The notes beneath the pieces are model-generated. The model was not told the origin of the DNA and did no database searches. It was given only the letters and a program-made list of their open reading frames with translations. Made by a program: the position numbers and the translations under genes. Below, one piece after another: positions 8,837-17,015 of a stretch of 64,000 bases of DNA. Within the stretch, counting starts at the first letter, position 1. Every line of letters starts with the position of its first letter. Origin of the DNA: Methanomassiliicoccales archaeon. GTDB lineage: Archaea > Thermoplasmatota > Thermoplasmata > Methanomassiliicoccales > UBA472. The stretch lies in NCBI GenBank assembly GCA_026394375.1, contig JAPKYJ010000021.1:1-64000 (forward strand), given 5' to 3'.

Positions 8837-9617
8837 GCTGCGAGCTACTTATGCGTCTTTCAAGCATCAGGCGCTCATCTTCTTCGCTGAACCCCAGTGG
8901 CTCATCCCCAACATCATCGCGCCTTTCGTGCTCACGTTGGTGGCGCTGCTCATGTTCAAGGATGCGGATGGGCCGGTGGTGCTCTATGCCGTCCTGGGAG
9001 GGGGGATGATGGGCATGTGGGGCAACACCCTCTACTCCTCAGGGTTTTCCATTCAGTCGGAACGGTGGTGGGGCACCCTGGAGAGCGTGTTCGCCGCGCC
9101 CTCCAACCTGGTATGGATCATCGCCGGGCGAGCGCTCTGGAACTCTCTCATCGGGGTGGTGAACGGACTGCTGGTGTTCGTTTTCGCAGAGTTCATGTTC
9201 CAGGCGCCGGTGCAGCTGCAAGATGCCGGTCTGTTCGTGCTCGCGTTCACCCTTACCCTGCTCTCCTTGGCCTGCCTGGGGCTGGTGTTCAGCTCCGCCT
9301 TCGTGCTCACCCGGAGCGCCAGCGTTCTGACGAACGGCCTGGAATATCCTATCTACGTGGGAACGGGAAGCATGTTCCCCATCGCTCTCTTGCCCTATTG
9401 GACCGGCCCGCTCAGCCTTTCCCTCGGCCCCACCTGGGGCATAGATGCCATCAGATACTCCGCCCTCGGCTCCACGCCCTACAGCTTCACCCAAGGATAC
9501 TGGGGAGACCTGGCGTTCATGGCCATGCTCTCTCTGTTCTACCTAGCCATAGCCGTCGTGCTCTTCCGGCAGGTCGACCTTGTGGCCAGAAGGGACGCCA
9601 ACCTGGGGAGGTTCTGA
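8829..9617 (+). CDS. ABC-2 exporter, permease 1
   Basis: The product is 262 aa with about six membrane helices. It has the ABC-2 family layout: a short amphipathic N-terminus, a helix around residues 25-45, then paired helices ending near residue 250. The start ATG at 8829 lies inside the last codons of the ATPase gene, an 8-bp overlap that suggests translational coupling. The next permease begins 2 bp after its stop. Confidence 0.85.
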   Translation: MPRLRATYASFKHQALIFFAEPQWLIPNIIAPFVLTLVALLMFKDADGPVVLYAVLGGGMMGMWGNTLYSSGFSIQSERWWGTLESVFAAPSNLVWIIAGRALWNSLIGVVNGLLVFVFAEFMFQAPVQLQDAGLFVLAFTLTLLSLACLGLVFSSAFVLTRSASVLTNGLEYPIYVGTGSMFPIALLPYWTGPLSLSLGPTWGIDAIRYSALGSTPYSFTQGYWGDLAFMAMLSLFYLAIAVVLFRQVDLVARRDANLGRF

Positions 9618-9618
9618 G

Positions 9619-10425
9619 ATGGTCGAATACACGAGCGATCCACTGCGGGTGTTCTGGAGCTCGGCCGTGCTGGCAAAGAAGGCGTTGTTCTCTTGGCTCA
9701 GTCCTCCTTTGTGGATCATGCAGCTCTTCTTCATGTCCCTCTTCCAAATAGCCTTCTTCGCCTACGTCGCCACCTACGTCAAGAATCCGGAGGTGGGGGT
9801 GAGCTATGTGGTAGTGGGCAACGCCCTGCAGAGCATCGCCGCCGTGAGCGTCTTCGCGGTCTGCAACATCACAGGCGAGGAGAAGAACCAGGGCACCCTG
9901 CAAGGCATCCTGGTCTCTCCGGGCAACCGCTTTTCCATCTTCGTAGGCCGGGCGATGTTCCAGATCGTGAACGGCCTGGCCACGGTGGTCATCGCCTTCT
10001 TCTATGCCGCGTTCCTATTCAACGTGGACTTCTCCCACGCGGACCTCCTCGCTCTGGCGTTGGTTTGTCTCGTCACCACATTCGCCATGACCGGCCTAGG
10101 GCTGCTTCTCAGCTCGGTTGGCCTCTACCTGCGGACGTCGATGATCATCGCCAACATCTTCCTCTTCATCGGACTGCTTCTCTGTGGAGTGAACTTTCCA
10201 ATCTCGTACCTACCTGGCTGGATACAGCCGATGTCATACATCATACCGATGACCTACGGGACGGACGCCGCGCGCATGGCCATCTCCGGCTCGAACACCC
10301 TGGACATAGGAGGTCTGCTGCTGCTGGAGCTGCTCGTCGGCTTTGCGTTGATCGTCATCGGCTACCTCATGTTCCTGGGGTTCGAGAGGCTCTCTCGTTC
10401 CCGAGGCACATCGGACAAATTCTGA
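9619..10425 (+). CDS. ABC-2 exporter, permease 2
   Basis: A 268-aa ABC-2 type membrane protein with six predicted helices, including the family-typical last-third segment NFPISYLPGWIQPMSYIIPM. Start ATG 9619 is preceded by GGGGAGG (9606-9612). It shares overall architecture with permease 1, and both belong to the exporter opened by the ATPase at 7856. The downstream gene is on the opposite strand, so this ends the operon. Confidence 0.85.
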   Translation: MVEYTSDPLRVFWSSAVLAKKALFSWLSPPLWIMQLFFMSLFQIAFFAYVATYVKNPEVGVSYVVVGNALQSIAAVSVFAVCNITGEEKNQGTLQGILVSPGNRFSIFVGRAMFQIVNGLATVVIAFFYAAFLFNVDFSHADLLALALVCLVTTFAMTGLGLLLSSVGLYLRTSMIIANIFLFIGLLLCGVNFPISYLPGWIQPMSYIIPMTYGTDAARMAISGSNTLDIGGLLLLELLVGFALIVIGYLMFLGFERLSRSRGTSDKF

Positions 10426-10447
10426 GGTCAGGACGCGCGAACATCGA

Positions 10448-10984
10448 TCACTTGTAGCCGAACTTGTTCCGGAACAGGCTGAGGGCGTAGTCGATCTCCT
10501 TGAGCGCCTCCTGCTTGCCCGCCCAGCCTTGAACGTCAGTGTGCTTGCCCTCTTCCAGCTTCTTGTAGGTCTTGAAGAACTCCACTATCTCATCCAGGTA
10601 GTGCTGGGGGACATCCTCCAGCTCCAAATACTCGCTCAGGCGGGGGTCGGTGGTCGCGACTGCCAGGATCTTATCGTCCTTCCCCTTCTCGTCGTTGATG
10701 CGCAGAACGCCTATCGGTCTGGCTTCGACCACGCAGCCCGGGAACGTTGGCTCGCTGAGCATGACCATGGCGTCCATGGGATCGTCATCGTCAAAGTAGG
10801 TGCGAGGGATCAGGCCATAAGCGTGGGGAAAGACCACGCTGGAATGCAGCACCCTGTCCAGCAATATGCAGTCGTACTCCTTGGAGACCTCGTACTTGTT
10901 CTTGCTGCCCTTGGGGGTCTCGACTATGACGTTTATGATCTCCGGCGGGCTCCGCCCGGATGGAACTTTCTTCCACAGCGACAT
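10448..10984 (-). CDS. ppa: Inorganic pyrophosphatase, class I
   Basis: A 178-aa soluble family I pyrophosphatase, which hydrolyses PPi to phosphate to pull biosynthetic reactions. The metal-binding signature DDDDPMDAMV corresponds to the canonical DGDPxDxxV with Asp in place of Gly at position 2. The flanking YGLIPRTY and VVEARPIGVLRINDEKGKDD are family-typical. It converges with the exporter genes and diverges from the antiporter gene. Confidence 0.95.
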   Translation of the reverse strand: MSLWKKVPSGRSPPEIINVIVETPKGSKNKYEVSKEYDCILLDRVLHSSVVFPHAYGLIPRTYFDDDDPMDAMVMLSEPTFPGCVVEARPIGVLRINDEKGKDDKILAVATTDPRLSEYLELEDVPQHYLDEIVEFFKTYKKLEEGKHTDVQGWAGKQEALKEIDYALSLFRNKFGYK

Positions 10985-11094
10985 CTATCTCACTCGCACT
11001 TGCCATCCCGGCCGGGTATTAATTACTTTTGCGCCGACAATCTTTGAGGTGCAATCCCCGGAAAACGAGCCATTGGATTGTTTCTACTGGTAAG

Positions 11095-11104
11095 AATATA
11101 AATA
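11095..11104 (+). promoter_or_regulatory. TATA box for the antiporter gene
   Basis: AATATAAATA is a near-ideal archaeal TATA box. It predicts transcription from about 11125, just upstream of the TTG at 11137 and downstream of the longer in-frame start at 11029. Confidence 0.6.
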
Positions 11105-11136
11105 CCCCAGGATGGATTATCGTCCGGGATGCGCTC

Positions 11137-12378
11137 TTGGTCGAGCTGATACTAGTACAGCTGTTCTTCCTGATCCTGCTAGCCCAGGTCGCCGCCTACG
11201 TCTGCAAGAAGATCAAAGTGCCGCCGGTGGTGGGCGAGATCCTCATGGGCATCATCATCGCCAATCTGTTCATCAGCGGCTACAGCCTCTTCACCATTCT
11301 GGACCTCAGCAATACAAACAGCATCCCGGTTTTCAACGTGTTCTCGGAGCTAGGAGTGATCTTCCTTCTCTTCACCGTGGGCTTGGTGACACCATTCCAT
11401 GAGCTGAGACAGGTGGGGAGGACGGCCAGCCTGGTGGCCGTGCTGGGCGTCATCATCCCCTTCTTCAGCGGCTTGGCGCTCATGTTCCTGTTCGGCAGGA
11501 CCACGCTCGAGGCGCTGTTCATAGGCGCGGCGATGGTTGCCACGAGCGTAGGCATCACCGCCCGGGTGCTCAAGGACCTGGGTGTTATGGAGTCCATAGA
11601 GGGACGGGTGATCATCGGGGCGGCGGTCATCGACGATGTGCTGGGGTTGATCGTCTTGGCTATGATCAGCGGCATCGCTCAAGGTGGCACGCTGAACCTG
11701 GCGGACATAGCGGTGGTGGCTGCGTTGGCCGTGGCCTTCGTGTTGGTCGTCATCTACATCTCCGCCCTTCTGCCCAAAGTGCGCACTTCTTCGCCGGTGA
11801 TGAACGTGCTCAAAAAGCGCAAGCCGCGCAAGGCCTGGAGTCCCTTGCCTTTAGCGCTGTTGGTCTGCTTCGGCCTTTCCGCATTAGCATCCTACCTCAA
11901 CCTGGCGGCCATCGTCGGGGCATTCCTGGCGGGCATGCTCTTCGCCGAGTTCCGGGACGTCTGGCAGTCCGAAGAGAAGTTCGGGCCGATCAATGAGTTG
12001 TTCGTGCCCTTCTTCTTCCTATTCATCGGCATCCAGGTCAAACTGGGAGAGTTCGCCAACACGGCCATCATCGTCCTCATGCTGGCTGTCATCCTGGTCG
12101 CCATCATCACCAAGTTCGTGGGTTGTGGTCTGGGAGCAAGGAAGCTCGGCGCCCGGTCAGCGGCGGTGGTTGGGGTGGGCATGATCCCCAGGGGCGAGGT
12201 GGGCATCATCGTGGCGTCCATCGGACTGAGCAGCGGGGTCATCGGGAACGACCTGTTCACCGTGGTGGTGGCCATGTCCTTGGTTACCACGCTGCTAGCG
12301 CCCTGGCTCGTCACCTACGCTTTCAATCGCAAGAACCGGCCGAAGAAGATGAAGGGCGTCGACCTGCGTCAGCTATGA
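11137..12378 (+). CDS. Cation/proton antiporter, CPA2 (KefB/NapA) family
   Basis: About 413 aa with 12-13 membrane helices and no cytosolic TrkA-N domain. Family features include the early segment KVPPVVGEILMGI, the helix pair GAAMVATSVGITARVLKDLG and AAVIDDVLGL, and PRGEVGIIVASIGL near residue 350. The double-Asp in VIDDVLGL is the ion-exchange site of electrogenic Na+/H+ antiporters, so Na+/H+ exchange is more likely than K+ efflux. The TTG at 11137 is favoured by the TATA box at 11095-11104. The first residues before it would be untranslated. Confidence 0.85.
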   Translation: MVELILVQLFFLILLAQVAAYVCKKIKVPPVVGEILMGIIIANLFISGYSLFTILDLSNTNSIPVFNVFSELGVIFLLFTVGLVTPFHELRQVGRTASLVAVLGVIIPFFSGLALMFLFGRTTLEALFIGAAMVATSVGITARVLKDLGVMESIEGRVIIGAAVIDDVLGLIVLAMISGIAQGGTLNLADIAVVAALAVAFVLVVIYISALLPKVRTSSPVMNVLKKRKPRKAWSPLPLALLVCFGLSALASYLNLAAIVGAFLAGMLFAEFRDVWQSEEKFGPINELFVPFFFLFIGIQVKLGEFANTAIIVLMLAVILVAIITKFVGCGLGARKLGARSAAVVGVGMIPRGEVGIIVASIGLSSGVIGNDLFTVVVAMSLVTTLLAPWLVTYAFNRKNRPKKMKGVDLRQL

Positions 12379-12437
12379 GCAGAGTGGCATATCGCGGCCG
12401 TAGTAGGAAATAAGGTAGCGCGGACATCGAATAGAGC

Positions 12438-12608
12438 TCAAGTGGGCCAGATGACCCTGCATAGCTCAACGATGACCACTAATGTCGCGGCTCCGACAAG
12501 AATGAGATAGGGGTTGATCTTGAAGGCCTTCTCGTCCTCTGAGTCGAAGTAGCGTATCAGACCAGCCGCCGACTGGAAACCGGTGTTCTTCTTATTCTCC
12601 TTAGGCAT
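12438..12608 (-). CDS. secG: Preprotein translocase subunit Sec61-beta
   Basis: A 56-aa protein beginning MPKENKKNTGFQSAAGLIRY, followed by FDSED and a single membrane helix. This is the classic archaeal Sec61-beta: a polar N-terminus with the FQSAAGLIRYF motif and a tail anchor. It forms the SecYE-beta protein-conducting channel. The gene is very short and lies between two larger genes. A TATA element at 12638-12650 gives a nearly leaderless transcript. Confidence 0.93.
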   Translation of the reverse strand: MPKENKKNTGFQSAAGLIRYFDSEDEKAFKINPYLILVGAATLVVIVELCRVIWPT

Positions 12609-12637
12609 CTTGATTCCAGCTTCGCATCGTCAGTTTC

Positions 12638-12650
12638 GGTATTTATGCTT
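12638..12650 (-). promoter_or_regulatory. TATA box for Sec61-beta
   Basis: On the minus strand this reads AAGCATAAATACC, centred about 35 bp before the ATG at 12608. It sits against the stop codon of the upstream metallopeptidase-like gene, so Sec61-beta probably has its own promoter. Confidence 0.5.
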
Positions 12651-12667
12651 TTTGAACAGCGTACGCT

Positions 12668-13183
12668 TCAGGATATGTATGAGTCGGTGCTCGAGCGGTC
12701 GAAGTCCTTCACCAGCTCTAGGCCCGGATCGGAAGGAGGCTGCCAGCCATAGACCGGGTACACCAGGTTGGGCATGAACTTGGATAGGTCCTTGGCTATC
12801 TCCGTCGCCGGGTGCTCCGTCCCGAAGGTCTGCTCGCTAATCTCCTGCGCCTTGACGCGCACTTGCGTCTCATCCAATATTCCGAGCGTGTGCAGGTACT
12901 CGTGCAACAGGATGTGGAACACGTATGGCTTGTAGAGGTGCGGGGCCGTCTCCTTCACCCGTCTCAGCGGCAGGGTGTTCATGACGATGATGTTCGTGGC
13001 CACTGGATAGTATGCGCCCACGAACCCCGCCAATCCACCGCCCAGGTTGGTAAGTCCGAGCATCAGACCCGAACGTTCCATGCCCGTGGTCCGGCTTACC
13101 GCCTTCTTCACTAACTCGAATATCTCTGGTAAGTCCCTCGCGGCTTCCAGTCTCCGCGCGAAATCCGCCTTTCCGGCTTCCAC
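12668..13183 (-). CDS. HExxH-motif metallopeptidase-like protein
   Basis: About 171 aa. The central HILLHEYLHTLG carries an HExxH zinc-binding, peptidase-type motif, with downstream acidic and histidine residues (FGTEHPATEIAK) that could supply a third ligand. I do not recognise a named family; archaeal uncharacterised relatives are likely. A small-residue stretch, GLTNLGGGLAGFVGAYYPVA, precedes the motif and may pack against the active site. The GTG at 13183 is preferred because the TATA box at 13208-13218 overlaps the longer start at 13207. Confidence 0.6.
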   Translation of the reverse strand: MEAGKADFARRLEAARDLPEIFELVKKAVSRTTGMERSGLMLGLTNLGGGLAGFVGAYYPVATNIIVMNTLPLRRVKETAPHLYKPYVFHILLHEYLHTLGILDETQVRVKAQEISEQTFGTEHPATEIAKDLSKFMPNLVYPVYGWQPPSDPGLELVKDFDRSSTDSYIS

Positions 13184-13207
13184 ATTCCGCTCATTGTCGC
13201 GAACCAC

Positions 13208-13218
13208 TATTTAAATAA
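13208..13218. promoter_or_regulatory. Symmetric TATA box, best placed for the peptidase-like gene
   Basis: TATTTAAATAA is a strong palindromic TATA element. On the minus strand it predicts transcription from about 13187, which makes the GTG at 13183 almost leaderless. On the plus strand it is too far from lysS, which has its own CATTAATATCC at 13364-13374. Confidence 0.5.
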
Positions 13219-13402
13219 TGGTTACCGGAGACCGAAGGTGCTGATGGATATCTCGCCGGCAAGAACATGTCTCCGGTAGGCTGGGTAATCTTTCTAAAGA
13301 CCGTCTACGGACAGATCTCCTTGCACCGTATCCCTGGCCATCGCTCCCACGTCTGGGCAGCAACATTAATATCCGCGCGTCTGCTTTGCGCGGAAGGTTA
13401 CT

Positions 13403-14953
13403 ATGCATTGGGCGGACGTCGTCGCAAAGGAGCTGATGGACCGAGGTCAGAAGCAGCTGATCTCGACGGGCATAACTCCCTCGGGCTTCATACACGTGGG
13501 CAGCTTGCGCGAGGCCATCACCGCCCAGGCGGTCTTCAAGGCCCTGAAGCAACAGAACGCTGACGCCAAGCTCATCTACCTGGTCGACTCCTTCGACCCG
13601 CTGCGCAAACGCTATCCTTTCCTGCCGGAGAGCTACGAGTCCGAGGTCGGAAAACCGATAGCTCTCATTCCATGCCCGTGCGGCCAGCACAAGAGTTACG
13701 CCGAGCACTTCATCATGCCATTCCTACAGTCCATCGAGGAGCTGGGCATCAAGCCGGAGATCCATTGGACGCACCAGCACTATGAGATAGGCGATTTCGC
13801 TTCCGCCACGGACACGATAATCCAGAAGAAGGAGATCGTGGCGAGCATCCTGCGAGAGGTGACGGGGCGAGACGTGCCTCCGGACTTCTTCCCCTACTCG
13901 CCGCTCTGTCCGAAGTGTGGAAGGCTCTCGAACGGCAAGATCCTCGGCTACGAGTATCCGTATGTGAGGTACACCTGCCACTGCGGAGAAGAGGGCAAGG
14001 CCGACATCCGAAAGGCGGAAGGCAAGCTGCCATGGAGGCTGGAGTGGGCGGCCAAGTGGAAGATACTGGGCGTCACATGCGAACCGTTCGGCAAGGACCA
14101 TGCCGCGGCCGGAGGCTCGTACGACACCGGAGTCAGATTCGCCAAGGAGGTGCTCATCAATGAACCTCCCTACCCTATCCCATACGAGTTCGTGCAGCTC
14201 AAGGGCAAGGGCCAGATGCACAAATCCACCGGCGTGGCTGTGACGGGAGTGGATGCATTGCGCATGACCCCCGCTCCAGTGCTGAACTATAACTTCCTGC
14301 GCTACAACCCCGACAGGCACATCGACTACGACTCCGGGCTGGGCATCCTGGACGTGGTGGATGAGTACGACCGGGTGGAGAAGATGTACTACGAGGGCGG
14401 GGTGGACGAGAAGGAGAAAGACCTCCTCCGGGCGTACGAGATTGGCCAGCCAGACGGTCCAAGAGAGCATATTCCATTGCAGATCCCTTACCGGCATCTG
14501 GTGTCCATAGTGCAGATCGCGGATTCCTTCGACGGAGTGCTCGCGCTGCTGAAGCGCACCGAGCATCTGGCGGAGGTGGAGCAGAAGGATGTGGAGCTCC
14601 TGAGGCAGAGGGTGGAATGCGTGCGCTTCTGGCTCGCCAATTTCGCCCCGGACGAGGTCAAGTGCACCATCTGCCAGGAGATGCCTAAGGTCGAGCTGAC
14701 GGACGCCGACCTCAACTTCCTGCGCTGCGCCCTAACGTCGCTCCAGAGCCTCGATTGGAGCGGGGACAAGATCCACGACTCGGTCTATGAGAGCGCCAAG
14801 TCCTGCGCCATCGGAGCGAAGGGCGGCTTCCAGGTGCTGTATCGCATCTTCATCGACCGCAAGCAAGGGCCGCGCCTGGGCTATTTCCTTTCCACCTTGG
14901 ACAAGGAGTTCGTGCTGGAGCGCATTCGCCAGGCCATCGATTCCGCGAGCTGA
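13403..14953 (+). CDS. lysS: Lysyl-tRNA synthetase, class I
   Basis: A 516-aa class I LysRS, the archaeal type unrelated to the class II bacterial enzyme. The HIGH-equivalent lies in ITPSGFIHVGSLREA (residues 27-41). The KMSKS-equivalent lies in GQMHKSTG near residue 275. A CPKCG...CHCGEEG zinc-ribbon-like pair sits around residues 170-200, and the C-terminus is the helical anticodon-binding region. The enzyme charges tRNA-Lys in the cytosol. The ATG at 13403 follows a TATA element at 13364-13374 by a normal distance. Confidence 0.96.
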   Translation: MHWADVVAKELMDRGQKQLISTGITPSGFIHVGSLREAITAQAVFKALKQQNADAKLIYLVDSFDPLRKRYPFLPESYESEVGKPIALIPCPCGQHKSYAEHFIMPFLQSIEELGIKPEIHWTHQHYEIGDFASATDTIIQKKEIVASILREVTGRDVPPDFFPYSPLCPKCGRLSNGKILGYEYPYVRYTCHCGEEGKADIRKAEGKLPWRLEWAAKWKILGVTCEPFGKDHAAAGGSYDTGVRFAKEVLINEPPYPIPYEFVQLKGKGQMHKSTGVAVTGVDALRMTPAPVLNYNFLRYNPDRHIDYDSGLGILDVVDEYDRVEKMYYEGGVDEKEKDLLRAYEIGQPDGPREHIPLQIPYRHLVSIVQIADSFDGVLALLKRTEHLAEVEQKDVELLRQRVECVRFWLANFAPDEVKCTICQEMPKVELTDADLNFLRCALTSLQSLDWSGDKIHDSVYESAKSCAIGAKGGFQVLYRIFIDRKQGPRLGYFLSTLDKEFVLERIRQAIDSAS

Positions 14954-14956
14954 GCC

Positions 14957-16117
14957 TCAGCCTCTCCTTTTAAGGCTCAAGGCGCTGAGCAGCAGCATCG
15001 CCACCGCGAAGGCGGCCAGTATCAGCAATTGCACCCAGACCTGTTCCGGCCCCCATCCGCGGATCATGACCGAACGGCTCGCGTCCACGGCATAGGTCAG
15101 GGGGATGAAGCCCGAGACCGGTCGCAGCACCTCCGGGACCGCCTCCAGCGGCCAGAAGACCCCGGCCAGGAGGATGGAGGGGAAGAGGATCAGAGGCAGG
15201 AACTGGATCGCCTGGAACTCGGTCCGGGCCAGGGTGGAGAGGAGGAACCCTAATCCCTGTACCCCAACGGCCAGAAGGAAGATGATGAACAGGACCGCCA
15301 ACGGCGAGCCGACGATCTCGATGTTGAAAAGCAGCATCGCCGCCCCCAATATCACGCTCGATTGCACAAGGCCCACCAGGCCGAAGGCCAAGGCATAGCC
15401 GGCAACGAACTCACCCTCCGTGATCGGAGAGGTCTGGACGCGCTCCAATGTGAAGGCGGAGCGCTCGTGCACGAAGGAGATGATGGACAGCATGAAGGTC
15501 ACCATCATCGCCGCCAGACCCATAACGCCGGGGGCGAAGAAATCGATGAACCGGGCGTCCTGGCCATAGACCTTGCTCATCTCGATTCCTATCGGAGGCA
15601 CGAAGCCGTACCTCTCGGTCAGGACCCTCTGGACCGCCTTCTGCACCTCCGCCACGATCGCGGTGGCGATGTTGGGATTGGTCGAATCAACATCGATTCG
15701 GACTTTGGCCGGGACCACAGGCAGCCCATGGCTCATGTTGAAGACGCCCTTGAGCACCTCGACGGTGAAGTTTTGGTCGATGACGACGCAGGCCCATATC
15801 TCGGCCCTCTTCACCTTCTCCAACGACGATGACACCGCGGATGCGTTCTGGACTCCCGGGCCACAGTAATCGACCACCTTCAGTACGCTGGTGTTCCTAA
15901 GCTCGAGCGAGATGTCGTTTCCCAGCGCGTGGCCGAGTACCCCCTGGTCCAGGTTCACGATGTCCACCTTGACATCCTTCAGGTCGCCTCCGAAGGTGTA
16001 CCCGAACAGTGCGATCATCAGGAGGGGGACGAGTACCAGGAAGGCGACGGTGCGGCGGTCATGGCGCAGCGAGCGCAGCGTCTTCCTGGAAACGGTCAAG
16101 ATGCGCTGCAGGTTCAT
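14957..16117 (-). CDS. ABC-2 exporter permease (large type)
   Basis: This 386-aa protein belongs to the YhhJ/DrrB-like ABC-2 family. It has one N-terminal helix (about residues 22-42), a large extracellular domain (about 45-180), then five helices to the end. The stretch FFAPGVMGLAAMMVTFMLS opens the membrane block. Its ATG overlaps the stop of the ATPase gene by 4 bp (16114-16117), showing a two-gene operon. The substrate is unknown; drug or lipid export is usual for the family. Confidence 0.88.
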   Translation of the reverse strand: MNLQRILTVSRKTLRSLRHDRRTVAFLVLVPLLMIALFGYTFGGDLKDVKVDIVNLDQGVLGHALGNDISLELRNTSVLKVVDYCGPGVQNASAVSSSLEKVKRAEIWACVVIDQNFTVEVLKGVFNMSHGLPVVPAKVRIDVDSTNPNIATAIVAEVQKAVQRVLTERYGFVPPIGIEMSKVYGQDARFIDFFAPGVMGLAAMMVTFMLSIISFVHERSAFTLERVQTSPITEGEFVAGYALAFGLVGLVQSSVILGAAMLLFNIEIVGSPLAVLFIIFLLAVGVQGLGFLLSTLARTEFQAIQFLPLILFPSILLAGVFWPLEAVPEVLRPVSGFIPLTYAVDASRSVMIRGWGPEQVWVQLLILAAFAVAMLLLSALSLKRRG

Positions 16118-16842
16118 TTCCTCGACCTCCTGGCGATCGTGAGGAAGGCATCCTCAAGATTTGACACCGATGTCTTTTCCATGAGGTCGTGGGGCGTCCC
16201 TTCGGCGATCAGCTCGCCCTGGCGCATCATGCCAACAACATCGCAGCGCACCGCCTCGTCCATGTAGTGCGTCGTGAGCACTATCGTCTTCCCCTGCGCC
16301 TTGAGCTCTGCGAAATACTTCCAGAAGCCGACCCTCAGTTCCGGGTCGACACCCACTGTTGGCTCGTCCAGGAAAATGACGAAGGGATCGTGCATCAGGG
16401 CGCAAGCCAGGGACACCCGGTGCCGCATCCCCCCGCTGAGATGCGACACCAGACGATCCCTGCTCTGTTCCAGGTCCACCACCCGCAGCACCTCTTCCTC
16501 CCTGCGGCGCGATGCCTCGCCAATAACAGAGTAGAGGCCGGCGAAGAACTCCAGGTTCTCGTGCACGGTGAGGTCCTGATATATGGCCATCTCTTGCGGC
16601 ATGTAGCCGACCTTACTGCGGTTCGTTTTCACCGGGACTGGTTCGCCCAATATCTTGGCATGGCCCGCCGTCGGTTTCAAGAGACCGACCAGCATCTTGA
16701 TGGCCGTGGTCTTGCCCGACCCGTTCGGACCGATCAGCCCGTAGAGCGTTCCCTTGGGGATCCTCAGGTCCAGGGACTCGACCGCCACCAGTTCGTCGAA
16801 CTGCTTCCTAAGGCCTTTGGTCTCGATCACTCCGTCGTCCAT
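16114..16842 (-). CDS. ABC-2 exporter ATP-binding protein
   Basis: A 242-aa ABC ATPase with Walker A GPNGSGKTT, signature HLSGGMRHRVSLACAL, Walker B VIFLDEPTVGVDP and LTTHYMDEA. It pairs with the permease that overlaps its end. Its own ATG overlaps by one base the stop of a short upstream frame (16842-16946), so translation may be coupled to it. Confidence 0.9.
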   Translation of the reverse strand: MDDGVIETKGLRKQFDELVAVESLDLRIPKGTLYGLIGPNGSGKTTAIKMLVGLLKPTAGHAKILGEPVPVKTNRSKVGYMPQEMAIYQDLTVHENLEFFAGLYSVIGEASRRREEEVLRVVDLEQSRDRLVSHLSGGMRHRVSLACALMHDPFVIFLDEPTVGVDPELRVGFWKYFAELKAQGKTIVLTTHYMDEAVRCDVVGMMRQGELIAEGTPHDLMEKTSVSNLEDAFLTIARRSRK

Positions 16843-16946
16843 CAGCCTTCCTCCGCCCTCAGATCGTCCAGGAAAAGATAGACGAAGTCCCGGAGCATGC
16901 TCTTATCTCCCCGGATACGGCCTATTCTCTCCCGTTCTCCCTGCAT
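16842..16946 (-). CDS. Possible 34-aa leader or small protein
   Basis: A short frame starting MQGERERIGRIRGDKSMLRD and ending LFLDDLRAEEG. Its TGA shares one base with the ATG of the ABC ATPase gene, an arrangement typical of coupled genes. It is charged, possibly helical, and matches no family I know. It could be a regulatory leader peptide or the remnant of a longer gene. It is short enough to be chance. Confidence 0.3.
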   Translation of the reverse strand: MQGERERIGRIRGDKSMLRDFVYLFLDDLRAEEG

Positions 16947-17015
16947 TTCTCTCACTGGCGGACGATAGGATTCGTGCCCGGGGATATGCAACTTTGGTTA
17001 GTGGATCCAGCGATC

